A stretch of DNA of 64,000 bases from Lethocerus indicus (Eukaryota > Arthropoda > Insecta > Hemiptera > Belostomatidae), in contig JACDQD010000007.1 of NCBI GenBank assembly GCA_019843655.1, positions 29,496,431 to 29,560,430 of the forward strand, given 5' to 3'. Both the position numbers and the translations under genes were made by a program. Below, piece after piece: positions 22,331 through 36,253 of the stretch (positions are counted from its first letter, which is position 1; the number at the start of each line of letters is the position of its first letter). A model generated the notes under the pieces. It saw only the letters and a program-made list of their open reading frames with translations. It was not told the origin of the DNA and searched no databases.

Positions 22331-25300
22331 CTTTTAATAGAAAGCGACTTCACGCCGAATTTCGGTTTAACGGAATAGAATTACGTGTACACGACAATTG
22401 ACGCGCAGATAACGACTCTCCTGTACCGTAGGTCCGTGATGTTTCTGTCTCCTCTCTCGCTGGTTTGCATAGTTTTGTAGCGACTGTCACTGTTGGGGGG
22501 CACTTTGGATGTTTTTGGTCATCCTGCAGTGACAGTGAGTATGCCACCTAAAACATCCAAAGTGCCCCACCAACAGTGACTACTGACACGGGCGCTACTG
22601 AAGACGGCGAAACTGCTGTCCAGCGAAAAGACCGAACCGCAGCGAGAGAGAGGAGACAGAAACATCACGTAACCCACACAGCCTCGCAGACCACATAACT
22701 GGTATATCAGATTCCTGTTTGTCCACGTCGGATACAAAATCCTTTATAAACAATTTGATATACCTGTTTTGTGGTCTGCGAGGGGTTGGAATATACTGTA
22801 GGTTAAGTGATATTTCTGTCTCCTCTCGCTGGTCTTTTGCTAGACGGTTTGCCACGCTCGCCATCTTCAGTAGTGCGCCTGTGTTACTGTCACTGTTAGG
22901 GCACTTTGGATGTTTTTGGGCATCCTCACTGCAGCACTGTCACTTTTACTGTAGTGTCTGTCAGTATGCGGTCAGTCGTTTATATATATGTGTTCTGTTA
23001 TTGTTATTGGGGGTTATTAGCGAGGAGAAACAGAGGAGACAGAAACATCACGAACCTACGGGTATATTCCAACCCTCGGAGACCACAAAACAGCGATATT
23101 AAACTAGTTATTAATTCGCAGTACACGTGAAATGACAGTGGACAGTGAGTGGGTGCCCAAAAACATCCAAAGTGTTAACAGTGACAGTAACACAGGGCGC
23201 TACTGAAGATAGCGAGAGGCCGAATAAACCGGTCTAGCAAAAGACCGAACAGCGAGAGAGAGACAGAAACATCACGAACCTACAATAATATTTGCATTTC
23301 GCTCATTTCCTTCCGAATTGCGCCGCTAATAATCCGCCGGCGTTTGAATTGCGATTTAATTCTGATGTAATTATATTTCATCGATTTATTTCTTTCAGGG
23401 AAAATCGTTGAGTTTAATATGCGGTTCGTTGAAATGGTTGACGGACCATTGCGAACGCGAAAAGGTGAACTCAATTAAACCTTTCCGAATTGAATGCCGG
23501 CGATAGATCAGAGTCGGCGGATTGGCTTTCGCAAATAAAGGATATGGAGAGGAGACGTCGAGAAGGCAGTTTCAGCGAAAATTAGATACAATAAATGAGA
23601 AGGAGGAAAAAATTCGGAGAATTCGCATTAGAAGAAAGGAAAATGTGAGTTGTTTTTCGTAGAATTATTTTTATCCGGCATCCCTGCACCGTTGTCCATT
23701 TTAATTACTTTCCGTCAGACGCATCATTCTAAAAAAGAAAAAACCGATGAGCCGTTGGTTGTACACGAAGAGGTTACGGATGATAACGACGACGATATAA
23801 ACTGTCTGTTGGAAGAAATGAAAACGATGGAAGAGAACGAAAGTGAGGAGGAGACGGACGACGAAGAACCGGATCAAGGGACGAAGGTAATTTCCGTGAA
23901 AACTATTCTCGAAATTAATCGTCTATTGTTCTCGTCAATTACCCGTTAATAATAATTGTTTCAGATCATCTACTGCAGCAGGACGCATTCGCAGCTCTCT
24001 CAATTTGTGAACGAAATAAAACGAACCGTCTACAACGAAATCGTAACTCTGATACCGCTTGGCGTCGCGTCAGAACTACTGTATTAACAGCGAGTTCGTA
24101 AGCTCAGCAGCGTTTCTTTAATTAACGAAAAGTAATTGTCCCGTTGGATGCCTCTGTACTGAGTGAGATAGATTATGTTTGGATTGTTTCAACTTGTAAC
24201 CGCTGCTTCAGATGTTTGGAAATGAAAAGATTGGGCAGGGAGAGACAACGGCGGGTAAAAACGGTGAAAGGCTGAAAAGATCTAAAGCGGGAACCGGTTG
24301 TTCAATGATGAAAGGGATATCGCCCTCGGCGAAGAAGCGATAGCCGGTATACACGACGTTGAAGAATTTGTAGCGAAGGGTAAAAAATTTGGTTCTTGCC
24401 CTTATTACGCCTCCAGAGGCGCCGTAAAAGACGCCCAGGTATACAATCTATATTTAATTAACAAATTGGAAATTGTTATATTTCTAATTCGATATAACTG
24501 TTTTGTGGTCTGCGAGGGGTTGTGGAATATACCCCGTAGGTTCGCGGACGTTTCTGTCTCCTCCTCTCGCTGCGGTTCGGTCTTTCGCTAGACCGGTTTG
24601 GGCTGCTCGCCATCTTCAGTAGCGCTGTGTTACTGTCACTGTTGTGGCACTTTGGATGTTGGATACAGTACATGTGAAAGTGACAGTGGGGCAGTGAGGA
24701 TGCCCAAAAACATCCAAAGTGCTGACAGTGACAGTAACACAGCGCTACTGAAGACGGCGAGAGGTCAAACCGCAGTCTAGCAAAAGACCGAACCTCGGCG
24801 AGAGAGAGACAGAAACTTCACGAACCTACAGTATTATAATTCTAATTAATGATTACAAAACTGTAGATAGAAGATTTCTACAGAAGCGCGCATAGGAAGG
24901 TAATAATATGAAAATTTGTTAAAATAAAACCTCTTAGTACTGTTCTGAAAAGCTCGTTAGTCTGTTTAGTCGTTACATTTTAAAATCATTTTCCCTCCGC
25001 TGATGCGATATTAACTTTAGGGATGAAAGATAGTTGGCGGGTACCAGATTAGGCACCCCACTGTCCAACGGGGAGGAAAATTAATTTAGAAAATAATTGC
25101 CGCCAATCGAAGCTCGTTCGAAACCTGCACTATAACTGGATAGCGTTATTCGTTTTAGTATATCAAGGGTATTATCCGTTGTATAATATTGAAGATACGC
25201 TACAGCATACTCGATATCGATATACTTATTAAATTTAATTACTAATTGTACTCGGAACGGATTAAGGATATTTTTGCTGCAGGTAATTGTCGTACCGTAT

Positions 25301-28300
25301 AATATTCTGTTGCACCGGCCTACAGAGAAGCGTGCGGCCTGAAACTCGACGGCAATGTAGTCGCGTATCGACGAAGCTCACAATCTTCTTGATACAATAA
25401 CCAACATCCACAGTTCCGTTGTGACCGGCCGACAGGTAAATAAAAATAGTTTATATTCAAATATCGCATCCGTTTCAATTATCTACAGATTGTTAGTACA
25501 AATGAATGTGATATTTCCTTTACAGTTGACGCATGCTTATAGCCAATTGACACAGTACAAGGAGAGGTACGAAAAAGGTTCAGTGCCGTCAACCTTTTGC
25601 ATCTCAAACAGCTCATATACGTAACGGCAATTTGATCAAAATGATTGGTGAGGATTATTTGTCGACTCGATAAAAGCGTTATTATAATTTTATATCAATT
25701 ATTAATTAAAGTGTAATTCAGATCCGATAGGAGGTAAACCGGGATGCGGTCCCAGCGAAGGAAGTTCAAAAGTTGTCGACTCAAAACTTTATAGCGTATC
25801 CGATTTTATAATCAGTTCGAAATTGACAGTTATAATTTGTACAAGCTGTTGGAATTTTGTAAGCAAAGTAAAATAATGCAGAAAGTGAGTTAAAAAAAAA
25901 AAAAATATTTCAACTAATAAAAGCTATACACTGTTATTATTAATTTGTCGGCCGGTATTAGAGTTTGTGACTCGACTTATTTGTAGCTCCACAGTTTCGC
26001 CGAAAAATATACTCCTCCGTCGTTGCCAAACAGAAACCGTCTCCAATCGGGTATCAGGGCATTTCTGCGGAGATATCGGAAAAAATAATGCCAAAACGCC
26101 CCAAACAGGTACGTATTTAAATTAAATTCGGAAAATTATTTCGATTCCGATCCCGACACCTATTCGCTTTTATTGTTTTGCGCCAGATTCGAGTATATTT
26201 CCGTAAATTGTTGGCAGACGGTTCGGCGGATTGTGAAAATAAAACCGACAACGCTGGCGGTCAGCCACTCGTTATGTTGTAGCGTTTCTCCAGTGTTTGA
26301 CTAGTCACAACGACGACGGTCGAATTGTCTGCAGCGCCAACCGCCATCGGTAAAGCTACAATAAAATATCTACTTCTTAATCCGCGCCGGTATTCTCTGA
26401 AATTGTTCAAAAGGCCAGGTACGATAAACTATATATTTATATATATATATTTGAAAAATTATTGTGTGTGTGTTATATAATTTGATATCACTGTGTGTGT
26501 GGTCTGCGAGGGTTGTGGAATATACCCGTAGGTTCGTCATGTTTCTGTCTCCTCTCTCTCGCTGCCGGTTTCGGTCTTTCGGCTAGACCGCGGTTTCGCG
26601 GGCCGCGCCGTCTTCAGTAGCGCCCGTGTGTGTCAGCACTGTTGGATGTTTTTTTGGGCATCCTCACTGTGTACAGTGAAACCGCAGTCTATAGCAAAAG
26701 ACCAGCGAGAGAGAGAGACGGAACACATCACGAAACCTACAGTAGTATATTCCGACCCTCGCAGACCACAAAACAGGTATATCGAATTGTTTATAAAGGA
26801 TTTGGTATCCGACGTAAGACAAACAGGAATCTGATATCACTGTTTTGTGGTCTGCGAATGGTCAGAATACACTGTAGGTTCGTGATGTTTCTGTCTCCTC
26901 TCTCGCTAGACTGTCTTCAGTTAGTCACTGCGATGTTTCGCGGGCATCTCACTGCACTGCACTTTCTGTGCAGTCTCAGTAGCATCGTGTCAGCACTTTG
27001 ATGTTATTTGGGCATCCTCACTGTGTACAGTACAAGTGACAGTGACAGTGGGCAGCAGTGTGAGGATGCCCAAAAACATCCAACAGTGCCTACAGTGACA
27101 GTGACACGGGCGCTACTGAAGACGGCGAGCAGCCCGAAAACCGCAGTCTAGCAAAAGACCAGGGCTCAGCGAGAGAGAGGAGACAGAAACATGACGAACC
27201 TACAATATTTATTATATATAATTACGCCTCGTGTTTCGCTATTTCCAGAAGTGTAATACTAGCCGGAGGAACGACGCGACCCGTTACCGAATTCACGTGA
27301 ACAGTTGTTCGTCGGATGTTCTCCAGCATCGCACTATTCTCTTGCGGTCATGTCATACCGCCGGAGAATATACTTCCGCTAATTTTGTGCAACGGGCCGA
27401 CCGGTAAAAGTTTTGACTTCTCCTTCCAGTCCCGCTCTTCGCCGCCACTGTAAGTTATCGGCACACTTCGGATAATAACAACAACAACTATTGCTTAGTA
27501 CGATATTCATTCGTCTCTACAGTGATGTATACCGGCCTGGGCTCCGCGAACTCAATATTTCTTACAATTATAATTTCCGTTAATTCTTATTGTACATATC
27601 GTCCCTAATTCTAATCACATTAATCTCGCTTGGACGGTCACATCATTAGGTGACTTACAAATTTTACTTGTCGCGACAGAAACTTAGTTTGGGGCTTGAT
27701 CCGGTGTGAATGCACCTAATGCGCAGATTTTGTAACATTAGTAATTTTCATTTTCCTTTGAAACTGCATTGCCATATTGGTTTTATACTTACTGGAACTT
27801 TATCTTGTATATTTAAATTGTGTTCACGATGTCGATATAATGTGAATTATTTTATAGCTGAATGAACTGGGCAGACTTTTGACCAACATTTGCAATATTG
27901 TACCGGGGGGATTGTTTGTTTCTTCGCTTCGTACGATTACGAAAATTCGGTCTACCAGCATTTGGAAAAGAACGGTACAATTGAAAAGATATCTCTTAAG
28001 AAGAAGGTATTTTTTTTTTTTTTTTAAACCGATTTAAATTTAATTAACTATCGGTTCGATCGTTTTATTGTACAGTATTTATAGATTTTCAGAGAACCGA
28101 AAAAATCTAGCGAAGTCGACGTGTATTGGTGGAATACGCTAAAGTTATCAATAAGTCGAAGGAAACCCTCCGGGAAACAGAACGCGCGCTTCTATTCAGT
28201 GTCGTTGGTAAATAAGTGCTTTTCTTTATAACACTAATATTTATTTTCATATATACCTCCTGTGTGTGTGGTCTGCGAGGGTTGGAATATACTGTAGGTT

Positions 28301-29358
28301 CGTAAGTTGTTTGGTTTTCGCTAGACTGCGGTTTTGCCGCTCGCCGTCTTCAGTAGCACCCTCGTGTCAGTAGTCACTGTCACTTTGGATGTTTTTCGGG
28401 GACATCCTCACTGCACTCGACTGTCACTTTCGCACGCACTGTATCCAACATCCAAAGTGCCACGACAGTGACTACTGACACAGGGCGCTACTGAAGACGG
28501 CGGTAGCAGACCGAACCGGCGAGAGAGAGGAGACAGAAACATAACGAACCTACACTAATATTTATAACCCAAAGAAGGATGATTTTAACACACTATTCTG
28601 ACCTTCTGCAGCATTTTCCGTTCTAATCTCCATCTTAATTTCTTAATATTGAATCATCTTGTCGTCTCTCCTATTCAGGTGGTAAACTGAGCGAAGGATT
28701 GAATTTCAGCGACGATTTGGGAAGATGCGTTATAGTCGTTGGAATGCCTTACCCCAATATAAAGTCGCCCGAGCTTCAAGAGAAGTTGTCCTATCTAGAA
28801 AGTCATATCGTAATTATTGTTTATAAAACCTTTTTTTTTTAAAAAATGCGTCGGAAACAATTAGGATATTTGTCGTTTCACACTGTGCCCATTGTACGGC
28901 GTTCCAGGGAAATTCGGCCGGTAGAATTCATTACGAAAACCTATGTATGAAAGCGGTCAACCAGTCGATCGGAAGAGCTATTAGGCACAGGGAGATTACG
29001 CTGCTACGCTGTTGGTCGACCACCGATATTCCAAAGAGAATATCCGACATCAGTTGCCCTCTTGGATTGTCAAGTCGTTGAGAGTGCAAGAAAAATTCGG
29101 TCCCGCTTTGGCCCAACTCGTGAAGGTATTTAATTATATATTCAATTTATTAACCCGAATGCGGAATAGAATGAAAATAAATGTTGAGTATTTTTTTTAC
29201 GATTATAAATAATATTAATAGTTCGCCTGAATCGAAAGTACCGAACAGATAAGTGTATAGAGTGAATTTAAAAAAAAAAAAAGAATTTTTTCGTCAAATA
29301 TGAATTTTTATTCGAAAATCTTCTTTTCCAGTTTTTCAAGCAGCATTGTCAGAAATGA
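22100..29358 (+). CDS. DDX11: ATP-dependent DNA helicase DDX11/ChlR1 (Fe-S XPD family)
   Basis: A superfamily 2 iron-sulphur helicase for sister-chromatid cohesion and G4/fork processing in the nucleus. Approximate exons: 22100-22261, 23399-23464, 23510-23644, 23719-23886, 23965-24110, 24205-24438, 25283-25435, 25526-25647, 25722-25884, 25987-26108, 26187-26418, 27249-27449, 27858-28006, 28093-28207, 28679-28809, 28908-29125, 29332-29358. Landmarks in order: Q-motif region [11 protein letters not shown]; Walker [16 protein letters not shown] split by intron 1; motif Ia [19 protein letters not shown] and CPYYAS (cluster Cys region); DEAH box [40 protein letters not shown]; motif [17 protein letters not shown]; motif [14 protein letters not shown]. 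About eight single-base frame changes interrupt these. The N-terminal Met is not fixed. Introns carry foldback copies 4-10. Confidence 0.95.
22276..22326. repeat. (AT)n microsatellite at the start of DDX11 intron 1
   Basis: Uninterrupted AT dinucleotides begin about 14 bp after the exon 1 donor. Confidence 0.97.
22426..22699. mobile_element. Palindromic foldback element, copy 4 (DDX11 intron 1)
   Basis: Starts at the internal boundary CCGTAGGTCCGTGATGTTTC. The centre has GTTTTTGGTCATCCTGCAGTG and its inverse. The right arm ends CCTCGCAGACCACATAACTG and continues into the shared linker. Confidence 0.9.
22700..22755 (+). repeat. Linker joining foldback copies 4 and 5
   Basis: Same sequence and orientation as 20093-20149 (GATTCCTGTTTGTCCACGTC, ATCCTTTATAAACAATTTG), flanked by GTATATC and GATATAC. 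Confidence 0.9.
22756..23096. mobile_element. Palindromic foldback element, copy 5 (DDX11 intron 1)
   Basis: Complete left arm from CCTGTTTTGTGGTCTGCGAG to TGTCAGTATGCGGTCAGTCG and TGTTCTGTTATTGTTATTGG. The right arm is shortened internally but ends in the full terminus GAGACCACAAAACAGCGATAT. Confidence 0.92.
23127..23286. mobile_element. Foldback element half-copy 6 (right arm only, DDX11 intron 1)
   Basis: Only the right arm is present: GTGGACAGTGAGTGGGTGCC, CATCCAAAGTG, GGGCGCTACTGAAGATAGCG and GACAGAAACATCACGAACCT, ending at the internal boundary CCTACAATAAT. Confidence 0.88.
24491..24834. mobile_element. Palindromic foldback element, copy 7 (DDX11 intron 6)
   Basis: The left arm has the full terminus GATATAACTGTTTTGTGGTC. 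The right arm stops at the internal boundary CACGAACCTACAGTATTAT. The centre reads CACTTTGGATGTTGGATACA and its complement. Confidence 0.93.
26482..26777. mobile_element. Palindromic foldback element, copy 8 (DDX11 intron 11)
   Basis: Left arm GATATCACTGTGTGTGTGGT (terminus altered by a GT expansion). The right arm lacks much of its middle but ends CCTCGCAGACCACAAAACAG. It is joined to copy 9 by an inverted linker. Confidence 0.9.
26778..26836 (-). repeat. Linker joining foldback copies 8 and 9, inverted
   Basis: Reads AATTGTTTATAAAGGATTTG and CGACGTAAGACAAACAGGAA, the reverse complement of the linkers at 20093 and 22700. The flanking arms keep the same arrangement. Confidence 0.92.
26837..27206. 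mobile_element. Palindromic foldback element, copy 9 (DDX11 intron 11)
   Basis: Left terminus GATATCACTGTTTTGTGGTC (about 26831-26850). The right arm stops at the internal boundary ATGACGAACCTACAATATT. Long inverted arms with TGAGGATGCCCAAAAACATC in the right arm. Confidence 0.92.
28262..28553. mobile_element. Palindromic foldback element, copy 10 (DDX11 intron 14)
   Basis: Left arm CTGTGTGTGTGGTCTGCGAG; right arm ends ATAACGAACCTACACTAATA. The central palindrome is CACTTTGGATGTTTTTCGGG facing CATCCAAAGTGCCACGACAG. Confidence 0.9.
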
Positions 29359-29843
29359 CAGGAGCACCTCCTTGTAAGGAAAATATTCTTATCAAATTCA
29401 TTTCTCGCTGTATAATTTTGTATTTTTTCATAATAAATATTTTAAACGATCTCACCCCAATTCTGCTACCACCCTACAGTCGAAGTGATTGCGATAGAAA
29501 ATAGTGATAGATATATTGTCCGAATGTTGTACGGAATGTGTTATTTAAAAAAAATAGAATTTCACCCAATACCTATTTGGGGCAAGTTTTTTTCATCAAT
29601 CTTTCGTTACTCAATTTCAGTAGATTGTTTATCAAATAAAGATTTTAATCATTATAAATATGTTAAAATTGAGTCAGAAAGAAGGACTCCAGAATTGCGT
29701 CGGGTTTACGATCTGCCATTTTGTATATATTTCGACTATGTTGAGAAATTTTGCTCAAGCATTGATTTTATTGCAATGTGCTTGTGACAAAGTCTGAACA
29801 GGAATATCGATTAATTGTCGGTTCTTTCGTGTTTATTTTTGTG

Positions 29844-30007
29844 TAATTTCCCCGAGTACCACTATTTGTTGGCACCGACAAATAATTTCCCCGAGTACCA
29901 CTATTTGTTGGCACCGACAAATAATTTCCCCGAGTACCACTATTTGTTGGCACCGACAAATAATTTCCCCGAGTACCACTATTTGTTGGCACCGACAAAT
30001 AATTTCC
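29844..30007. repeat. 39-bp minisatellite, about 4.2 copies
   Basis: Unit AATTTCCCCGAGTACCACTA plus TTTGTTGGCACCGACAAAT. Copies start at 29844, 29883, 29922 and 29961, are identical, and are followed by a partial fifth. The period is a multiple of three, so both strands have 13-residue repeating open frames. Each unit also contains an inverted repeat, ATTTGT(T)GGC/CCGACAAAT. Confidence 0.97.
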
Positions 30008-31534
30008 GGTATATTCTCGATTAATAGGAATCGAATACAATTTTACCAGTGACAAGTCATGTTATGTTAGGAAATCTGGTATTAGTTCTGCTGCAAAATG
30101 AACTATATATTAAAGTTTGGTGAAAATTATCAGTAGTAATTTGCGGTGTCGTTTCGCGTATGCACCGAAACTCAAAATTAGTGATAATTCGAGTTCTGAT
30201 TGAACGCAAAATTTTCACTCAATTTATTGCTACTTTGTTAGAATAATAAAGAAAAAATGCGTTACAATCTGTAACAGGACTGAGGTTTTCGGTTTTGTCA
30301 AATATATAATTTCGGTTTTATTCTAGGGACTACTTTAAATTGCTAATTAGCGCAAAATAAATTAATTTAATTTATTCTCATTTCGGCCTAAATAAAGGTT
30401 CATTTCGGCCAGTTGTATAATGTGTTTATTATAGCCGGGTATAATACAACTATCGATTATAGCGGGTTAATTTAATATCTATATCTAAATAAATATACTC
30501 AAATATTTTATACGGGTAATAATATTTTTCAATGTACAAAATATGTTTATATTACTGTAATTGAAAGTAATAGGAGAAATTCGATTTATACGCTTCGATT
30601 CAAAACGTAGCCGCTTCGAGATCGATGTAAGGTAGTGGTTTTTATTTTTTTTTTTAGTAACCAAACCAGTGTATTGTCGTTTCAGTGTGTCGTCAATTAA
30701 TCCTGTTATTGGCCGGTAATTTAAATTTTACAATAGAAATTAATTATTTAAATTAAGAAATTTTCGTTTTATTGTTCGAATACAGCCGGTTTAAGTTATC
30801 AGTTGTGCTGGAGGTAACATTTTTCCTCCCTCATCATTGATATCGTCAATTCCGCCTCGGGAGATATTTAGCAAATTTCAATTATTTAGTTTAATTAAAT
30901 ACATCGATATTATAATTGAATATGGCCCAAAATGCAGGCCTCCCTAAGCACTGTTTTTGCCTCTTTTTAACTCCGATATTAAGTATTAATTATATATATA
31001 TATATCTCAGCTTCGAATAAATAACCTCCATGAGGTATCCTTCTTCAATTTAATAAATATTAAGTAAAAATCATAATTGTAATTTTTCTCTTTCCGTTAA
31101 CGCCGATATTTTTCACCGCCGTATAGTTTAAATTTTTATTTTAAAATATACAATTTCGTTTTAAATGAAGCTAGAGTTTCGCCAAAAATAATTGTCGATT
31201 TGGAAAGTGTTACTTTTCGATTTTATCGATTCCTCCGAATTGTGTATATTTTTTAAATATACATTAAACGCCAATTCGTGTCTGCATTTTCGCTACAGTA
31301 TTAAATTTAAATTTTTCGCCGGCAGGACCAATTTATTAATAAAATTAAGTAAATCTCTTACAACGCGGACACTCATGGATAAATGTATTTTTTTATCGGG
31401 CAGCAATAATTTAATCTCTAATCGAAGGGCATCGAACAGAGTGATTAATTATAATGCCGAGAGTCTGCTGCCGTAAGCGAATAACGAGTTAAAAAAAATA
31501 AATAAATAAATTAAATCTACTTACGTCTATATAT

Positions 31535-31760
31535 TTATCCTGCGTAATTTTCAGCATGATATAAGTATTTATTACTGCGCGGTTGTATTGTTTTACTGTT
31601 GTCAGGAATCGACGAGTGATCGGAGCGCTGTTTAAAAAAAAAAACAAAAAATAATAATAATAATAAGGATTTTTCCCGTTTCACCGCTTTTTGTTGTCGC
31701 ATTTCATATTCTCTCCAATGTTTAGCCAATTCGGTCATTCTCTTCGGTAACATTCGTGAT
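31535..31760 (-). other. Possible isolated exon, unrecognised
   Basis: A minus-strand frame reads RMTELAKHWREYEMRQQKAV then KREKS. It is charged, helix-prone and free of low complexity until a poly-Leu/Phe stretch from a TTA/A-run microsatellite. It looks like protein-coding sequence, but I could not assign a family or find partner exons. It may be a chance open frame. Confidence 0.25.
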
Positions 31761-32060
31761 GACCCAATTCAAGAATGGAAGATTCCCACAATATTTTTTT
31801 TACAATTAGTACAGTTTAATATTTATCGATTCATTGTCTACGTTTTTGTATGGACCGTTAATTTTATAATGAAGGATTCTAAATTCGAACAAGAATTGTT
31901 ATTACTTATTATAATTTTCTCGGAGCAATCGACACGCTCTTATATACTTGTAATCATAATAATTTTTCGATTTGGGTAATTAAAAATAACCTATTATTTA
32001 AAATTTATGGATCGTACACAAATTTTTGATCTTGAATGAAAAAAAAAATTTATTTAATAT

Positions 32061-32404
32061 CACTGTTTTGTGGGTCTCCGAGGGTTTGGAATACTACTGT
32101 AGGTTTTCGCGATATTTCTCTTCTCGATGAGACCGGTTTTCGGGGCCGCTCGCCGTCTTCAGTAGCGCCCTGTAGCGTTACTGTCACTGTCGGCACTGTA
32201 CCTGTACCGTCAGTGCATGTGAAAGTGACAGTTGGCAGTGCAGTGAGGATGCCCACGAAAACCATCCAAAGTGCCACGACAGCGACTACTGACACGGGCG
32301 CTACTGAAGACGCGAACGGCCCAAAACGCAGTCCAGCGAAAGACCCGAACCTCAGCTAGAGGAGGTATATTCCGATCCCTCGGTGACCGCAAAACAGTGA
32401 TATT
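32061..32404. mobile_element. Palindromic foldback element, copy 11
   Basis: Left terminus AATATCACTGTTTTGTGGG; right terminus GGTGACCGCAAAACAGTGATAT, so both ends are full length. A detached fragment GAAACATCGCGAACCTACAG lies at about 32474-32494, suggesting a nested or rearranged second copy. It lies upstream of COA6. Confidence 0.9.
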
Positions 32405-32599
32405 AAACTACGATTTAGTAGGTTGATTCGTCGGACGCTGCAGAGAATTTAAGAATTACATTTAAAGCGGTCGGAAACATCGCGAACCTACAGTAAAAAA
32501 AAAAAAATTGAAAGATTCGTTTGAAAAAATTCAGCTAATTACAAATTAACGTATAATTTTCCTTTTGTATTACAAAAATTGAATGAAAATCTGCAGAGC

Positions 32600-32601
<2 letters not shown>

Positions 32602-32668
<67 letters not shown>
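32602..32668. repeat. (AT)n microsatellite upstream of COA6
   Basis: About 33 AT dinucleotides, 155 bp before the COA6 start codon. Confidence 0.97.
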
Positions 32669-32670
<2 letters not shown>

Positions 32671-32822
32671 TGTAGGAAAAAAAATAAACGAGTGAGGGAT
32701 ATTTAGGTCTAGTCGCGTCGAGTGAAGTGAAGTGCACTCGCACTGTGTCGGGCGCTCCGAGCGCTCTTAAGAGAGAGAGAGAGAGGATATACGGAAAATA
32801 GACGGTATAAGAGTGCGGCGTA

Positions 32823-33812
32823 ATGTCGCTTCCGGCTAAAGCCGAACGAGCGACTGTGTTGGGACTCGAGAGATCGCTACTGGCAATGTTTGGAGCGAAT
32901 AAAAGTGCGACCGAACAATGTTTCCAGCTGAGGAAACTTTACGAATCTTCGTGCCCGTCGCAGTGGGTGAGTCCGAAATTAATATAGACACTTTTAACAC
33001 AGCCGTATTCTATTCGGTACCGAAAGCCAGATTCATGCCTATTTACGATGTAGATTATTCTATTTGAAGAAGGTCGAATGCAGTTATGAGAACTCGACAA
33101 ACACTAAAAAAAATGACTCTTCCTGAAATTTGACTAACGTAAAAGCACATATTTATATTTCATATCCTTTAACACAACTAGAACTCCTTTATTGTCGACC
33201 AGTTTATATTGCGTGTAATTTATTTCGTGTAAACTCAATCGAGACAGTTTAAATATTCAGCGAACATTGCAAGAGATTTTGAGGTCTTTGACGATATTCA
33301 TAAACCTTTTATCTTCTTTCTGTACTATAGAAAATATTGAATCGTTATAATTTTTTTTATGTGGTGTAACGACATTCTCTGGACTATTAACGCATAAAAC
33401 TGGTAATCTCAATTCAGGAGGGAAAAGTAAAAAAAATTAATATTATCACGCATTTCTACGGACTTATTCAACTAGTTGGAACACACCGATTTTAGACATT
33501 TTACAGATTAATAGCTTGGATTTTAAATACAATTTCAATTTTATTTGAAATACGCTCCTTTGTTCGTCTGAACATATTTTATGAATTTCTAAATTTTCAA
33601 TTTTTGTTTTCAATTATATCCGTCAAATTCGCACTGGAACTCTGTATATTGTAGCGAATCGAAATATTTTAAACAATTCGATCCGAATTATACAACAATT
33701 CATATATTTCTTATTGTTGTAGGTGAAACATTTCGATCGAAAGAGGAGCTACCTTCAGTTTAAAGAGAGAATTGAAAAGGACGGGTATGAGCCGATAGAC
33801 TATGGAGAATAA
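32823..33812 (+). CDS. COA6: Cytochrome c oxidase assembly factor 6
   Basis: A twin CX9C-CX10C protein of the mitochondrial intermembrane space that helps deliver copper to COX2 during complex IV assembly. Exon 1 (32823-32966) begins MSLPAKAER. A pair of compensating frame changes exposes CWDSRDRYWQCLE (CX9C), then KSATEQCFQLRKLYESSCPS (CX10C) and QW at donor GTGAGT. Exon 2 (33723-33812), after a TTGTTGTAG acceptor, reads VKHFDRKRSYLQFKERIEKD and ends YEPIDYGE-stop. All four motif cysteines and the CPxQW(V/I)K(H/Y)FD signature of the family are present. About 77 residues, the usual length. In the literal frame the first CX9C is lost, but its perfect preservation one base out of frame argues for indel errors. 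Confidence 0.93.
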
Positions 33813-36180
<2,368 letters not shown>

Positions 36181-36253
36181 TAAATAAATACTCAATATGC
36201 CAATTCAGTTGTATAAATTAATGCCCACATTGGGTTCGTTTCTCCGTTGCAGA

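Larger units (their letters stand above)
29359..32056. other. AT-rich intergenic DNA between DDX11 and COA6, with a 39-bp minisatellite
   Basis: No gene is recognised apart from a doubtful minus-strand exon near 31535-31760. The minisatellite is listed separately. Confidence 0.6.

Noticed and set aside
32036..32359. 107-residue and opposing open frames near 32.1-32.4 kb
   Set aside because: They are translations of foldback copy 11; similar frames recur in every copy.
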